Below are positions 1 to 9,534 of a DNA stretch of 64,000 bases, one piece after another. Source of the stretch: Alcaligenes aquatilis (GTDB taxonomy: Bacteria > Pseudomonadota > Gammaproteobacteria > Burkholderiales > Burkholderiaceae_B); assembly GCF_003076515.1 (NCBI RefSeq), contig NZ_CP022390.1, forward strand, positions 2,666,001 through 2,730,000, written 5' to 3'. Below the pieces are notes generated by a model. The model was not told where the DNA came from. It saw only the letters and a program-made list of their open reading frames with translations, and did no database searches. Position 1 is the stretch's first letter. Each line of letters begins with the position of its first letter. Made by a program: the position numbers and the translations under genes.

Positions 1-902
1 CTGAACGTGTCAAACTGGCCCGTCCCATGAAAATTGCCCTGGACTGTGGCAACGGCGTGGGTGGCGTTGTGGCCGCCCGCCTGTTCAAAGCTCTGGGCTG
101 CGACGTGGATATGCTGTTTGAAGAGGTAGATGGCAGCTTCCCCAACCACCACCCTGACCCGGCCGAGCCGCACAATCTGCAAGACCTGATCGCCCATGTT
201 CAAAACACGAACTGCGAAGTGGGCCTGGCCTTTGACGGCGATGCCGACCGCCTGGGTGTGGTGACACGCTCCGGTCAGATCATCTGGCCCGACCGTCAAT
301 TGATTCTGTACGCACGCGACATTTTGCAGCGTGAACCCGGCTCCACCATTATTTTTGACGTGAAATGCAGCCGCCACGTTGCCCTGGAAATTGCCAAGGC
401 CGGTGGTGAACCTTTGATGTGGCAAACCGGCCATTCGCTGATCAAGGCCAAACTGGCCGAGACAGGCGCTCCTTTAGCTGGCGAGATGAGCGGCCACGTG
501 TTCTTCAAGGAAGGCTGGTACGGCTTTGACGATGGCCTGTATACCGGCGCACGCCTTCTAGCGATTCTTTCACGCGGCGACAACCCGACGGCAGAGCTGG
601 AAGCCTTGCCACAAGACCTGTCTACACCGGAGCTGAAGCTGCCTCTGGCCGAGGGCGAGCCGCATGCCTTGATTGCCCGCCTGCAAAAAGAAGGCCGTTT
701 CCCCAGTTCCAATCAACTCAATACGATTGATGGTGTACGTGCCGAGTACCCGGATGGCTTCGGCCTGGCTCGTGCCTCCAACACCACACCGGTCATTGTG
801 CTGCGCTTTGAAGCGCAGTCCCAAGAGGCGCTGGATCGAATTCAGGGTGAATTCCGCGCGGCACTGCTGGCCTTGAAGCCGGATGCTGCTTTGCCTTTCT
901 AA
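1..902 (+). CDS. Phosphomannomutase/phosphoglucomutase (PMM/PGM), 5'-truncated
   Basis: C-terminal part of an alpha-D-phosphohexomutase that interconverts hexose 6- and 1-phosphates to supply nucleotide sugars. The frame is open back to base 3 and family alignment suggests the true start lies before the window, so the Met at 27 is probably internal. Visible motifs, counted from that Met: the metal-binding loop FDGDADR (about 69-75), the sugar-binding loop GEMSGHVFF (about 152-160) and the phosphate-binding RASNTTP (about 249-255). The N-terminal domain with the phosphoserine is outside the window. It converges on the polysaccharide cluster and plausibly feeds it. Whether it prefers mannose or glucose phosphates cannot be read from sequence. 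Confidence 0.93.
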   Translation, partial: ERVKLARPMKIALDCGNGVGGVVAARLFKALGCDVDMLFEEVDGSFPNHHPDPAEPHNLQDLIAHVQNTNCEVGLAFDGDADRLGVVTRSGQIIWPDRQLILYARDILQREPGSTIIFDVKCSRHVALEIAKAGGEPLMWQTGHSLIKAKLAETGAPLAGEMSGHVFFKEGWYGFDDGLYTGARLLAILSRGDNPTAELEALPQDLSTPELKLPLAEGEPHALIARLQKEGRFPSSNQLNTIDGVRAEYPDGFGLARASNTTPVIVLRFEAQSQEALDRIQGEFRAALLALKPDAALPF

Positions 903-972
903 GCTTGCTGCCCCCCAAGGGGGCACTTTTTACCGGGGGCGACTAGCCTTGAGGCGGCCCGGCGGTAAAAAA
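903..972. repeat. REP-like palindromic intergenic element
   Basis: Immediately after the mutase stop lies a dense set of short palindromes: CCCCCAAGGGGG at about 912-923, then TTTTTACCG (927-935) matched by CGGTAAAAA (963-971) around a GC-rich loop. The architecture resembles the dispersed C-rich intergenic repeats of Burkholderiales. Only one copy is in the window, so its repetitive nature is inference. Confidence 0.35.
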
Positions 973-976
973 AGAA

Positions 977-1040
977 CTGAACTGTCTCTGAAACCGTGGA
1001 TTCAACCCCAAGTCACAGCAAACAGTTCAGCCCGTTTTTT
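977..1040 (+). terminator. Possible terminator of the PMM/PGM gene
   Basis: CTGAACTGT (977-985) is repeated inverted as ACAGTTCAG (1022-1030) and followed by CCCG and a run of six T. The 36-nt loop is long for an intrinsic terminator, so this is tentative. It sits between convergent transcription units. Confidence 0.35.
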
Positions 1041-1073
1041 ATGCCTTGGCCCAGAACCAAGGCAGTCCAAGTC

Positions 1074-3467
1074 TTAACGACTCAAGTACTGATACAAATT
1101 CAGATGAGCCGCACTGATGCGGTCAATATCAAAAGCCTCTTGCGCCAAGCGGCGGCTTTCCGCCCCCATGGCTTGTCGCTTGGCCGTATCCTCGCCCAGT
1201 TCCATCACGGCTGCCGCCAGGGCCTGTGCATTACGCACTGGTACCAGCATACCCGTTACTCCAGGCTCAATGGCATCCCGACAACCGGGCACATCAGTCG
1301 TCACCACCGCCCGCCCGCAAGCCGCAGCTTCCACCAAGGATTTAGGCAAACCTTCACGATAGGACGGCAGCACGGCAATGTGCGATTGAGCGTACAACTG
1401 CGCAATATCGCTACGTTCACCCAGGCACTGCACCACACCCTGCTTTTGCCAGCTCTGCCACTCCTGCTCGCTGATACTGGCGGGGTTGCCGGGATCCGGG
1501 CTGCCCGCCAATACCCATTTCACCGGGCTGCCTTGAGCAGCACTGATACGTGCTGCTTCAACGAACTCTCGTACCCCCTTGTCCACCAATAGGCGCGACA
1601 CCATCAAAGCGACGGGGGGGCCTTCTGGCTCTGGCACCGCCTGAAACTCGTTCAGATCTACGCCGGAACCACGAATCAGGACACACTGATCGCGTTTGAC
1701 CACACGATCCTCCAGCAAGACATCACGGTCATTGCTGTTCTGGAAAATCACTCGGCTATTGGGATGTCCCAGAGCAATGCGATAAAGCTGCAGAGCAATC
1801 CAGCGCACGGGATCAAATGATTTGTCGCGCTTGGTAAATACATAACCCAAGCCAGATACGGCAGCCAGAAAACCCGGCACACCGGCCAGCCGCGCAGCAA
1901 TACCGCCGTACAAAACAGGTTTGATGGTGACCGCGTGTACCAGTTCGGGGCGCTCCCGACGAAACAGACGCCACAAGGCCCAGATGGTTTGCAATTCTTG
2001 CAAGGGATTGGTTCCGCTACGCGTCATGGGCAAAGCATGATGGTGCAAGCCGTGACGCTCGATCTGGGCGACTGCCGGGCCATCCATGGTGGCCACATGC
2101 ACGTCATAGCCTTCACGCTGCGCGGCTTGCGCCAAAGGCAAACGGTGTGACAGGAAAAAAGCGGGGTTATTGACCACGAACATCAGCATGCGTGTTTTCT
2201 TGCTGGAATCGTCCGTCAACACATTCAAGGCTTGCCGACTACGCTTGCGTTTGGGCGGATACTGCGCTGTCAGTGTCTTCCAGGCCTGTGTGTAGTTCTT
2301 GACCATGCCTTCCAGAGAAAACAGACGGGCAACCCGTTCACGGGCATGCTCGTGGCGAGCCTGCCAGGAAGGCGCACCCAGCTCATCAACCGCACTATTG
2401 ATGGCACCAGCCAAGGCTTCGGCATTACTGGGAGGCACAATCCAGCCCTCATTGCCCACGATCAAGGCAGCATCGCCCACATCGGTAACGACATTGGACA
2501 CACCGGCAGCCATGGCTTCACATACCACGTTCGGAAAGCCCTCCGCCGAGCTTGACAGTACATGCACGTCCAGCGCATTCATCAAGCGGGGTACGTCGGT
2601 GCGTCGCCCCATCAGGATGACGCTCTCGCGAAGTTGATGCTGATCCAGCAAGCGCATCAAGGTTTCGTTATCGCTGTCCATACCGTCACCAATCAGCAAG
2701 CAACGCAAGCCAGGATGACGATGCAGACTACGGGCTAAAGCAGCCAGCAAATTAGGGTGGTCTTTCAGTGGATTCCAGCGGGCCACACTACCGATAACAG
2801 GCGTATCCAGTGACAACCCCAATTCATCACGTACTTCCTCGCGTGCTTGCTGATCGGGGTGCCAACGGCTCAGGTCGTAGCCATTGGGGATTACCTTCAT
2901 GATGTCGGCGCGATAACCCCATTGCTTATGGCGTCGGGCAGCGTTTTCTGCGCAGGACACAATCAGGTTAGGGATAAAGCGTGACAAACGGGCACACAAC
3001 CAGGCCACCATACGGGCCTTCGGGCTGCCTTGATACAGATTCGCGCCGGAGTTGCGAATACCCCAGGACACTGCGGGAATGCCAACCAGTCGGGCGGCGG
3101 CGCCACCAATCAGGTCGGAGTGATACATCCAGGTCTGCACCACATCGGGCTGCACCTCACGCAACACGCGTGTCAAGGATCGCAAGCCCTTCAAAAAGCC
3201 CAGCGGCGAGTGCATATGCAGGCAGTACAAAGGAATGTCAGCAGCACGCAATTGCGGTCCAAAAACATCCTCCTCGCCCAGAGAAATCACAATATGTTCG
3301 GTATCTTGGCCAGGAGCCGTCACCAGACGGAACAAGACCGTCTCTGCCCCGCCCTGCCCCAGTCCCGCAATAATGTGCACGACACGCAAAGGCGGCGTTG
3401 TTTTCTCCAGCGCGCCATCCACGGCGTTTGTTTCCTGATTCAACGACCTTGGCTGCAATGCACTCAT
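1074..3467 (-). CDS. Tandem (double) GT4-family glycosyltransferase
   Basis: A 797-residue protein made of two complete GT-B fold, family 4 glycosyltransferases. The first (about 28-400) opens with GLGQGGAETVLFRL and has the E-x7-E nucleotide-sugar motif in EGFPNVVCEAMAAG near 307-320. The second (about 425-797) opens with MLMFVVNNPAFFLSHRLP and has EGLPKSLVEAAACG near 705-718. A charged linker of about 20 residues joins them. The two halves are not close copies of each other, so this looks like fusion of two different enzymes, each probably adding one sugar of the same repeat unit at the cytoplasmic membrane. It is the last gene of the leftward cluster and its ATG overlaps the stop of the preceding transferase by 4 bp. 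Acceptors and donors cannot be deduced. Confidence 0.9.
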   Translation of the reverse strand: MSALQPRSLNQETNAVDGALEKTTPPLRVVHIIAGLGQGGAETVLFRLVTAPGQDTEHIVISLGEEDVFGPQLRAADIPLYCLHMHSPLGFLKGLRSLTRVLREVQPDVVQTWMYHSDLIGGAAARLVGIPAVSWGIRNSGANLYQGSPKARMVAWLCARLSRFIPNLIVSCAENAARRHKQWGYRADIMKVIPNGYDLSRWHPDQQAREEVRDELGLSLDTPVIGSVARWNPLKDHPNLLAALARSLHRHPGLRCLLIGDGMDSDNETLMRLLDQHQLRESVILMGRRTDVPRLMNALDVHVLSSSAEGFPNVVCEAMAAGVSNVVTDVGDAALIVGNEGWIVPPSNAEALAGAINSAVDELGAPSWQARHEHARERVARLFSLEGMVKNYTQAWKTLTAQYPPKRKRSRQALNVLTDDSSKKTRMLMFVVNNPAFFLSHRLPLAQAAQREGYDVHVATMDGPAVAQIERHGLHHHALPMTRSGTNPLQELQTIWALWRLFRRERPELVHAVTIKPVLYGGIAARLAGVPGFLAAVSGLGYVFTKRDKSFDPVRWIALQLYRIALGHPNSRVIFQNSNDRDVLLEDRVVKRDQCVLIRGSGVDLNEFQAVPEPEGPPVALMVSRLLVDKGVREFVEAARISAAQGSPVKWVLAGSPDPGNPASISEQEWQSWQKQGVVQCLGERSDIAQLYAQSHIAVLPSYREGLPKSLVEAAACGRAVVTTDVPGCRDAIEPGVTGMLVPVRNAQALAAAVMELGEDTAKRQAMGAESRRLAQEAFDIDRISAAHLNLYQYLSR

Positions 3468-4591
3468 GCTTTGGCTCCTTCTTCTATACCGCCACGGGCG
3501 GCCTGAAAGACCTGGTCCCAGTTACGCAAAACCTGCTCTAGCTCATAACGCTGGCGCACCGCTGCAGCGGCACGTCGGCCCAATACACCCCGAAACACGC
3601 CATCACCCATCAATTCGGCCAGGGCAGCGGTCAAGGCGCCTTCGTCCCCCACCGGAACCAACAAGGCGTCTTTGCCATCGGAGCTGATCTCGCGCGGGCC
3701 GCTGGGGCAATCAACCGTCACGGTGGGCAAGCCCATCGCCATGGCCTCCAGCAGCACGTTCGGGAAACCTTCCACTTCCGAAGTCATAACAAAAGCATGG
3801 GAGCGCGCCATTTCCTGCCAGGGCTGGGCCGTTTTTCCAGCCAGCTCGATACGGTCAGCAGCACCGGACATGGCAATCTGCTGCACCAATTGGGCCCGCT
3901 GCGGACCATCGCCCCAGATTTTCAATTTCCATTCGGGGTACTCGGCAGCCAGTCCTGCAAACACGCGGATCAAAACATCAAAGCGCTTGGAAGGCACCAG
4001 ACGCCCCATCGCCATCAAGGTGCAGTGTCGGTTCTCTTCTACCCTTACCTCGCGTTGCACGGCATCCAAAGCCTGCGGCAAAGGGTTGGGCACGACCATG
4101 ACCTGTTTCATGCCCGGCACCATGGCCTGAAACGCCGCGACACTGGCTCGGGTCTGAACGGTGACCACCTGAGCCTTGGGATACAGACGACGGCGCAGAC
4201 TTTGCAACAGCTTGCCCGCACTGCTGCTAAAGGCCGGGTTGGTACGCTCGCCCACCACAATAGGCACGCCCATGCCGCCCAGTCCCAGCAAAACATTGAT
4301 ATTCACATTGGTCAGAAACGACACAATGACATCGGGCTGTTTTTCACGCACCAACTTGCGCATGGCGCGCAGCTTGGTCAAAGGTTTAGGCAGCCAACTG
4401 CCACGCATGCGGTGGGCCAACCACACCAGCTCCACCTTGGAGTCGATAGGGTAAAAGGCACTGCCCCCACCGCTGTAGGTCGGCACCAGGGTGACCTGAT
4501 CGCCTCGCAGCCCCCAGGCATTGGCCAATGTAGAAGCGACACGCTCGGCACCGCCTGCGTTCAGGGAGCTGACGAAAAACAGAATATTCAC
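3464..4591 (-). CDS. GT4-family glycosyltransferase
   Basis: A 375-residue GT-B glycosyltransferase. The N-terminal acceptor domain starts with MNILFFVSSLNAGGAERVAS, and the C-terminal donor-binding domain carries EGFPNVLLEAMAMG (about 272-285) followed by CPSGPREI. This places it with GalNAc/hexosyl GT4 transferases of O-antigen and capsule clusters. Its stop codon overlaps the start of the tandem transferase by 4 bp, so the two are translationally coupled. The gene before it ends 63 bp upstream. It probably extends a lipid-linked oligosaccharide on the cytoplasmic face of the inner membrane; the linkage made is unknown. Confidence 0.9.
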   Translation of the reverse strand: MNILFFVSSLNAGGAERVASTLANAWGLRGDQVTLVPTYSGGGSAFYPIDSKVELVWLAHRMRGSWLPKPLTKLRAMRKLVREKQPDVIVSFLTNVNINVLLGLGGMGVPIVVGERTNPAFSSSAGKLLQSLRRRLYPKAQVVTVQTRASVAAFQAMVPGMKQVMVVPNPLPQALDAVQREVRVEENRHCTLMAMGRLVPSKRFDVLIRVFAGLAAEYPEWKLKIWGDGPQRAQLVQQIAMSGAADRIELAGKTAQPWQEMARSHAFVMTSEVEGFPNVLLEAMAMGLPTVTVDCPSGPREISSDGKDALLVPVGDEGALTAALAELMGDGVFRGVLGRRAAAAVRQRYELEQVLRNWDQVFQAARGGIEEGAKA

Positions 4592-4654
4592 TGGGCCTCC
4601 ATGGGCTCATCGACCGGGTAGTTTGAGCCTGCTGGCACTAAGAAAAGCGCCATT

Positions 4655-5800
4655 TTAAGGCCGACGCCAACACTGTTCCAACACTTGCTGCCACAGCGCC
4701 AGAACGCGGGCCGAGGAAAAGCGGTCGCGCACATCTATGGCACGACGCGCCAACCTCTGGCGTTTGTCCTCGTTGGACATCAGATCGGATAAATGGGCGG
4801 CCAGCGCTTCCACATCTTCGACCGGACGTACCAAGACACCGTCGATATTGGCGCGAATGATCTCACGCGGGCCGGTGTCGCAATCAAAGGCTACCGCCGT
4901 CAAACCACTGGCCATCGCTTCCAACAAACTGTTGGACAAGCCTTCCATTCGGGAACTGAGCACATACAGATCAGACTGCTCGTACCAGTCCGCCATATTG
5001 CCGACCCGACCGGGCAGCGCAATCCGCTCTTGCAGCTCCAGCTCTTCAATACGTGCTTCCAAAGGAGCGCGCTGCTCGCCTTCGCCCAGAATCACCAAAT
5101 CCCAATCGGGGAAATAGTTGGACAGCATGGCAAACGATTCAATCAGGGTGTCAAACCCCTTGACCGGGTGCAGTCGCCCTACGGCCAATAAGCGTTTACG
5201 CCCTTTTGGCAGCTCGGGCACGGGCACAACAGGTTCGGTGCTGTCCATAGGCCAACGCACGGCATTGGGGATCACCTGCACCTGACTGCCGGGCACATGC
5301 TCGCGCAGCCAGTCTGCCGTACCGGCAGTCAGGGCAATCACCGCATGGGCTTGGGGATAAGTACGCAAACGGGCCTTTTGCCAGAAAGAAGACATGGACT
5401 GGGAGGGAGGATGTGTATGCTCGGTCGCAATCACCTTGCAGGGCAAGCCTTTGGCGGCAGAAATGGCCAGAACCGAGGAGGTTGTCATCATACCCAGCAC
5501 CACATCGGGCTTGGTTTTGCGTATCAGCGAGCGTACTCGGCGTACTCGGCGCCAGTTCTTCCACAAGGCATCCAGACGCCCACGACTGCTACCTGCCGTC
5601 CCGAGCACATGGCGCTCCACGCCTTCTGCCACGGTATACGCATCTTTATCACGGCCAGCCTGAGTCACCAAAGACACTCGATAGCCACGCGCCACCCAGG
5701 CTGCGCTTAAATCGACGGCAACACGTTCTGCCCCGCCTCCACCCAAAGAGTGGATAAGCAGCATGATATGAGGGCGAACGACCGAATGACTACTGTGCAC
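4655..5800 (-). CDS. GT4-family glycosyltransferase
   Basis: A 381-residue GT-B transferase related to the next gene in the cluster: N-terminal HSLGGGGAERVAVDLS, then the donor-site motif EGLSNSLLEAMASG near residue 283 and CDTGPREII. The PREI segment is shared with GalNAc-transferring GT4 enzymes such as PglH, so HexNAc transfer is plausible given the UDP-GalNAcA genes upstream, but that is inference. It starts 6 bp after the flippase gene stop, as expected in one operon. Confidence 0.9.
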   Translation of the reverse strand: MHSSHSVVRPHIMLLIHSLGGGGAERVAVDLSAAWVARGYRVSLVTQAGRDKDAYTVAEGVERHVLGTAGSSRGRLDALWKNWRRVRRVRSLIRKTKPDVVLGMMTTSSVLAISAAKGLPCKVIATEHTHPPSQSMSSFWQKARLRTYPQAHAVIALTAGTADWLREHVPGSQVQVIPNAVRWPMDSTEPVVPVPELPKGRKRLLAVGRLHPVKGFDTLIESFAMLSNYFPDWDLVILGEGEQRAPLEARIEELELQERIALPGRVGNMADWYEQSDLYVLSSRMEGLSNSLLEAMASGLTAVAFDCDTGPREIIRANIDGVLVRPVEDVEALAAHLSDLMSNEDKRQRLARRAIDVRDRFSSARVLALWQQVLEQCWRRP

Positions 5801-5806
5801 GTTTTC

Positions 5807-7168
5807 CTATTCCTGCGAACCAGACGCGAAGGCACTGGCTGGCCTCAAGGCCAAGATGAAATAACAAGTGAAAGAAGCCGCATACATCAGACTGGTCGCC
5901 AGCATGATGCCCGACGGGCCCATGCGCGCCGCCAGAATCGGGTTCAGGGCCGCTTTCACCAAAAAATTGATCACGGCAATGATTGCCATGGATTTATAAC
6001 GGTTCTGACTGGCCAGCAACTGCACCAGAATCAGCACCCCAAAATAAAAGGGCAGTTGCACCAACCCCCAGCTAAACACCTGGGCGACAGTGGCCGTATC
6101 CTGCGCCGTGAACGCACCACGCTCAAACAGCAGTGCCACCCCCCAAGGAGCCAACAGAACGCCAATAGCGGCAGCCACCCCACCGGCCAGCAACATCATG
6201 ACCGACCACTTCAAGGCCATGGAGCGAGCACGGGCGTTATCACCCCGACTTTGAATATCAGCCAGTACAGGCAAGGCAGCACGGCCTACGGAGGCAGCAC
6301 CCACCCCCAGCACCAGAGCCAGCAAACGAGTGGCGTAGCCCAACGTCGCGTTGGCATTAGCCCCCAAATTGGCCGCCGTATATTGGTCGATAGGGCCGAC
6401 AAAGCTCATGGCAACCTGCCCCACCAGCATGATGGTGGCGGCCTTGAGCAAATCCGGCCACTGCTCGGCACGCAGGCTGATTGTGGGGCGAGCCCAGATC
6501 TGATCGGCCCGTGAGGCCAGAATCATCAGCCACACCGCCTGAATGGTCATGCCCAGTAAGGTGCCCCAAAGCAAGGGACCAATACCGGCATTCCCGCCCG
6601 CTGCCAGCACCCAGATCAGAATGACAAAGGCTGGGACACTTTCCAGCAAGGTATTGATATGCCGCTCATGTGCCCGCAAGCGGGCGGCACTCAGGCCAAT
6701 CATCAGCGTTAGAACCGCCGCAGGCGCAAAGGCAAACAACAACTCCCGGCTCATTTCATGAACGGCAGGGCTTAGCCCTTGTCCGGTCCATTGCAGCACC
6801 CAGGGCCAGCTAATCCAGATCAAGACTCCCAATACGCAGCCCAGCACAATGCACCAGGCTTTGAGCTCACCCAGAAAACGGCTGCGCGCAGCCGGTTCCA
6901 GACGATGCAAGCGCACCAGCACGGGAATCAACACCACAGACATAGAGCCGACAATCGTCACTGGCAACCAGTTGGCCATGACCATTGTGAACTGGTAGGC
7001 ATCGACGACATCGCTTACACCGTAGCGATAGGCCACCGCCATTTCTTTGAAAGCGCCCGCTGCCTTGCCCAGCAATAGAAAAAACGCCACCCGCATCGCC
7101 CCCAGGGCAATGCGGCGGTGGTCGTCATGCAGACTAGACAGACGTGCTTTCAGGCCGGCCCAAATCAA
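5807..7168 (-). CDS. MurJ/MviN-family lipid-linked oligosaccharide flippase
   Basis: A 453-residue polytopic membrane protein with about 12-14 hydrophobic segments. The N-terminal pattern [20 protein letters not shown] is typical of the MurJ/MviN branch of the MOP superfamily rather than of standard Wzx. In this setting it most likely flips the undecaprenyl-linked repeat unit to the periplasm. It overlaps the tviC gene end by 4 bp. No Wzy polymerase or Wzz chain-length regulator is visible nearby. A role in lipid II export is possible but less likely, since a housekeeping murJ normally lies elsewhere. Confidence 0.8.
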   Translation of the reverse strand: MIWAGLKARLSSLHDDHRRIALGAMRVAFFLLLGKAAGAFKEMAVAYRYGVSDVVDAYQFTMVMANWLPVTIVGSMSVVLIPVLVRLHRLEPAARSRFLGELKAWCIVLGCVLGVLIWISWPWVLQWTGQGLSPAVHEMSRELLFAFAPAAVLTLMIGLSAARLRAHERHINTLLESVPAFVILIWVLAAGGNAGIGPLLWGTLLGMTIQAVWLMILASRADQIWARPTISLRAEQWPDLLKAATIMLVGQVAMSFVGPIDQYTAANLGANANATLGYATRLLALVLGVGAASVGRAALPVLADIQSRGDNARARSMALKWSVMMLLAGGVAAAIGVLLAPWGVALLFERGAFTAQDTATVAQVFSWGLVQLPFYFGVLILVQLLASQNRYKSMAIIAVINFLVKAALNPILAARMGPSGIMLATSLMYAASFTCYFILALRPASAFASGSQE

Positions 7169-8190
7169 CTCAGGAACGCCACGTACCAGGGCATGGCTGT
7201 ATTCAAACCCTGCAACATCGTGTGAGTCGGCTCGTAACCCAATTGTGTACGAGCCTTGGTGATATCCGCTTGGGAGTGCAGTACATCACCGGCGCGAAAA
7301 TCGGCATAGATGGGCTGCTTGGTGTAATTCACACCATTGCTGCTCAAGGTCTGCTTCAAGTGCTCGAACAACTCGTTCAGGCTGGTGCGGGCATTGACAG
7401 CGACGTTATACACCTCAGCCACAGCCGGCTTTTGCTGCACGGCGGCCAGGATATTCATTTGAATGACGTTGTCGATAAAGCAGAAATCGCGGCTGGTTTG
7501 GCCATCCCCATTAATTTGCACATCCTGGTTCTGGATCATGGCCGAGACCCATTTGGGAATCACTGCGGCGTATGCACCGTTAGGGTCCTGACGTTTACCA
7601 AACACGTTGAAGTAACGCAGGCCCACGCTGGAAAAGCCATAGGCACTGGCAAACACATCCGCATACAGCTCGTTCACGAATTTGGTGACCGCGTAGGGGG
7701 ACAAAGGGCGACCAATCGTATCTTCCACCTTGGGCAAGCCGGGGTGATCACCATATGTAGAGCTGGAAGCCGCATACACAAAGGCTTTAACCTGTTCGTC
7801 ACGCGCTGCCACCATCATATTCAGGGCACCGCTCACATTGACCTCGTTGGACGTGAGCGGATCGTTCAAGGAACGTGGTACCGAACCCAGAGCCGCCTGG
7901 TGCAGCACATAGTCCACGCCCTTGACGGCTTCGCGACAGGTATCCAGGCTGCGAATATCGCCTTCAATAAAGCGAAAACGGGCCCAGCGCTCGGCACCGA
8001 CCTGATCACGCACTTCATCCAGATTGTATTGGTGGCCGGTTGCAAAGTTGTCCAGACCCACCACCTGCTGATCCATTTTCAGCAGAGCTTCCAGCAGGTT
8101 GGACCCGATAAAGCCGGCACAGCCCGTAACCAGCCAGGTTTTGGGCTGGTTACGCAATTGCTGGTTCGCCTGTTCAAATGTAGAGCTCAT
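7165..8190 (-). CDS. tviC: UDP-N-acetylglucosamine(uronate) 4-epimerase, TviC/WbpP type
   Basis: A 341-residue extended SDR enzyme. The Rossmann glycine motif TGCAGFIGS sits at about 22-30, the substrate-loop signature [13 protein letters not shown] follows, then SSSTYGD near 142-148 and the catalytic YxxxK as [18 protein letters not shown] and [18 protein letters not shown] are characteristic of TviC/WbpP, which epimerise C4 of UDP-GlcNAc or UDP-GlcNAcA. With the neighbouring TviB it would yield UDP-GalNAcA, as known for Vi antigen and Pseudomonas O6 antigen. It starts 14 bp after the tviB stop. Confidence 0.92.
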   Translation of the reverse strand: MSSTFEQANQQLRNQPKTWLVTGCAGFIGSNLLEALLKMDQQVVGLDNFATGHQYNLDEVRDQVGAERWARFRFIEGDIRSLDTCREAVKGVDYVLHQAALGSVPRSLNDPLTSNEVNVSGALNMMVAARDEQVKAFVYAASSSTYGDHPGLPKVEDTIGRPLSPYAVTKFVNELYADVFASAYGFSSVGLRYFNVFGKRQDPNGAYAAVIPKWVSAMIQNQDVQINGDGQTSRDFCFIDNVIQMNILAAVQQKPAVAEVYNVAVNARTSLNELFEHLKQTLSSNGVNYTKQPIYADFRAGDVLHSQADITKARTQLGYEPTHTMLQGLNTAMPWYVAFLS

Positions 8191-8204
8191 AATGCTTTCC
8201 GAAA

Positions 8205-9485
8205 TTAAAGGCGCAGATCAGACTGTTCGCGATCGAACACATACTTCAAGTCATAGAGTACATGCTCGGGCTTGCCCCATTGGCGCACGCCTTCCACACC
8301 CATCTCTTTGAACTGCTTGTGGGCAACAGCCACGATCACGCCGTCGTACTCACCTGCTTGGGGAGTCTCGACAGGCGTAATACCGTATTCGTGCTGGGCT
8401 TCTTTGGGGTCAACCCATGGGTCATACACGTCTACATGGACATCGTATTGCTTGAGTTCATGCACGATATCGACAATTCGGGTATTACGCAGATCCGGGC
8501 AGTTTTCCTTAAAGGCCAGACCCAACAACAGGACGCGCGCACCTTGCACCTGGATGCGGCGCTTGGTCATAGCTTTAACCAGTTGTGAAGCCACGTAGCC
8601 GCCCATCGAGTCGTTCAGACGACGACCAGCCAGAATAATCTCGGGGTGGTAACCGATGGCTTGCGCCTTGTGGGTCAGGTAGTAGGGGTCTACGCCAATG
8701 CAGTGACCGCCCACCAGACCGGGACGGAAAGGCAGGAAGTTCCACTTGGTGCCCGCCGCTTCCAGCACGTCCAGGGTATCGATGCCCAGACGGTTGAAAA
8801 TCAGGGCCAATTCGTTGATCAGAGCGATATTCACGTCACGCTGGGTGTTCTCGATCACCTTGGCAGCCTCAGCCACACGAATGGAGCTGGCCTTGAAGGT
8901 GCCCACCACAATGATTTCGCGATACAAGGCATCCACCAGCTCAGCCACTTCAGGCGTCGAGCCGGAAGTGACTTTCTTGATGGTGGAAACGCGGTGTTCC
9001 TTGTCGCCCGGATTGATACGCTCCGGGCTGTAACCGGCGTAGAAATCTTCGTTGAAGCGCAGACCCGACACTTGTTCCAGCACGGGCACACACACTTCTT
9101 CGGTAGCGCCAGGGTAAACCGTGGATTCGTATATGACGATATCGCCACGCTTGAGCACTTTACCGATCGTCTCGGAAGCACGGACCAGCGGGGTCAGATC
9201 GGGCTGCTTGAATTGATCAATAGGTGTCGGCACGGTCACGATGAACACATTGGCCTGAGCCAGCTCATCAGCCTCGCAGGAATAGCTCAGACCACTGGCC
9301 TGGGCCAGCTCTGCGCTCTCGACCTCCAAAGTACGGTCTACCCCTTCCTTGAGTTCGGCGACACGACGCGCGTTAATGTCAAAACCAATAACGGAACGCT
9401 TTTTGCCAAACTCTACCGCCAAAGGCAAACCGACATATCCCAAGCCAATGACGGCCAGTTTCACATTCTCAAGTTGCAACTTCAT
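8205..9485 (-). CDS. tviB: UDP-N-acetylglucosamine C6-dehydrogenase, TviB/WbpO type
   Basis: A 426-residue UDP-sugar dehydrogenase that oxidises C6 of UDP-HexNAc to a uronic acid in two NAD-dependent steps. The NAD site GLGYVGLP is at about 14-21, a catalytic-region Lys in [11 protein letters not shown] at about 209, and the catalytic Cys262 in [11 protein letters not shown]. The C-terminus EQSDLRL is almost that of TviB. The length matches the family. It lies between the initiating transferase and tviC in the polysaccharide operon and fixes the likely product as UDP-GlcNAcA/GalNAcA. Confidence 0.95.
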   Translation of the reverse strand: MKLQLENVKLAVIGLGYVGLPLAVEFGKKRSVIGFDINARRVAELKEGVDRTLEVESAELAQASGLSYSCEADELAQANVFIVTVPTPIDQFKQPDLTPLVRASETIGKVLKRGDIVIYESTVYPGATEEVCVPVLEQVSGLRFNEDFYAGYSPERINPGDKEHRVSTIKKVTSGSTPEVAELVDALYREIIVVGTFKASSIRVAEAAKVIENTQRDVNIALINELALIFNRLGIDTLDVLEAAGTKWNFLPFRPGLVGGHCIGVDPYYLTHKAQAIGYHPEIILAGRRLNDSMGGYVASQLVKAMTKRRIQVQGARVLLLGLAFKENCPDLRNTRIVDIVHELKQYDVHVDVYDPWVDPKEAQHEYGITPVETPQAGEYDGVIVAVAHKQFKEMGVEGVRQWGKPEHVLYDLKYVFDREQSDLRL

Positions 9486-9534
9486 TCTCCAGTTAGCGCT
9501 ATGCGCAAGGAATAATCTTGAACGCCTGACAGTA

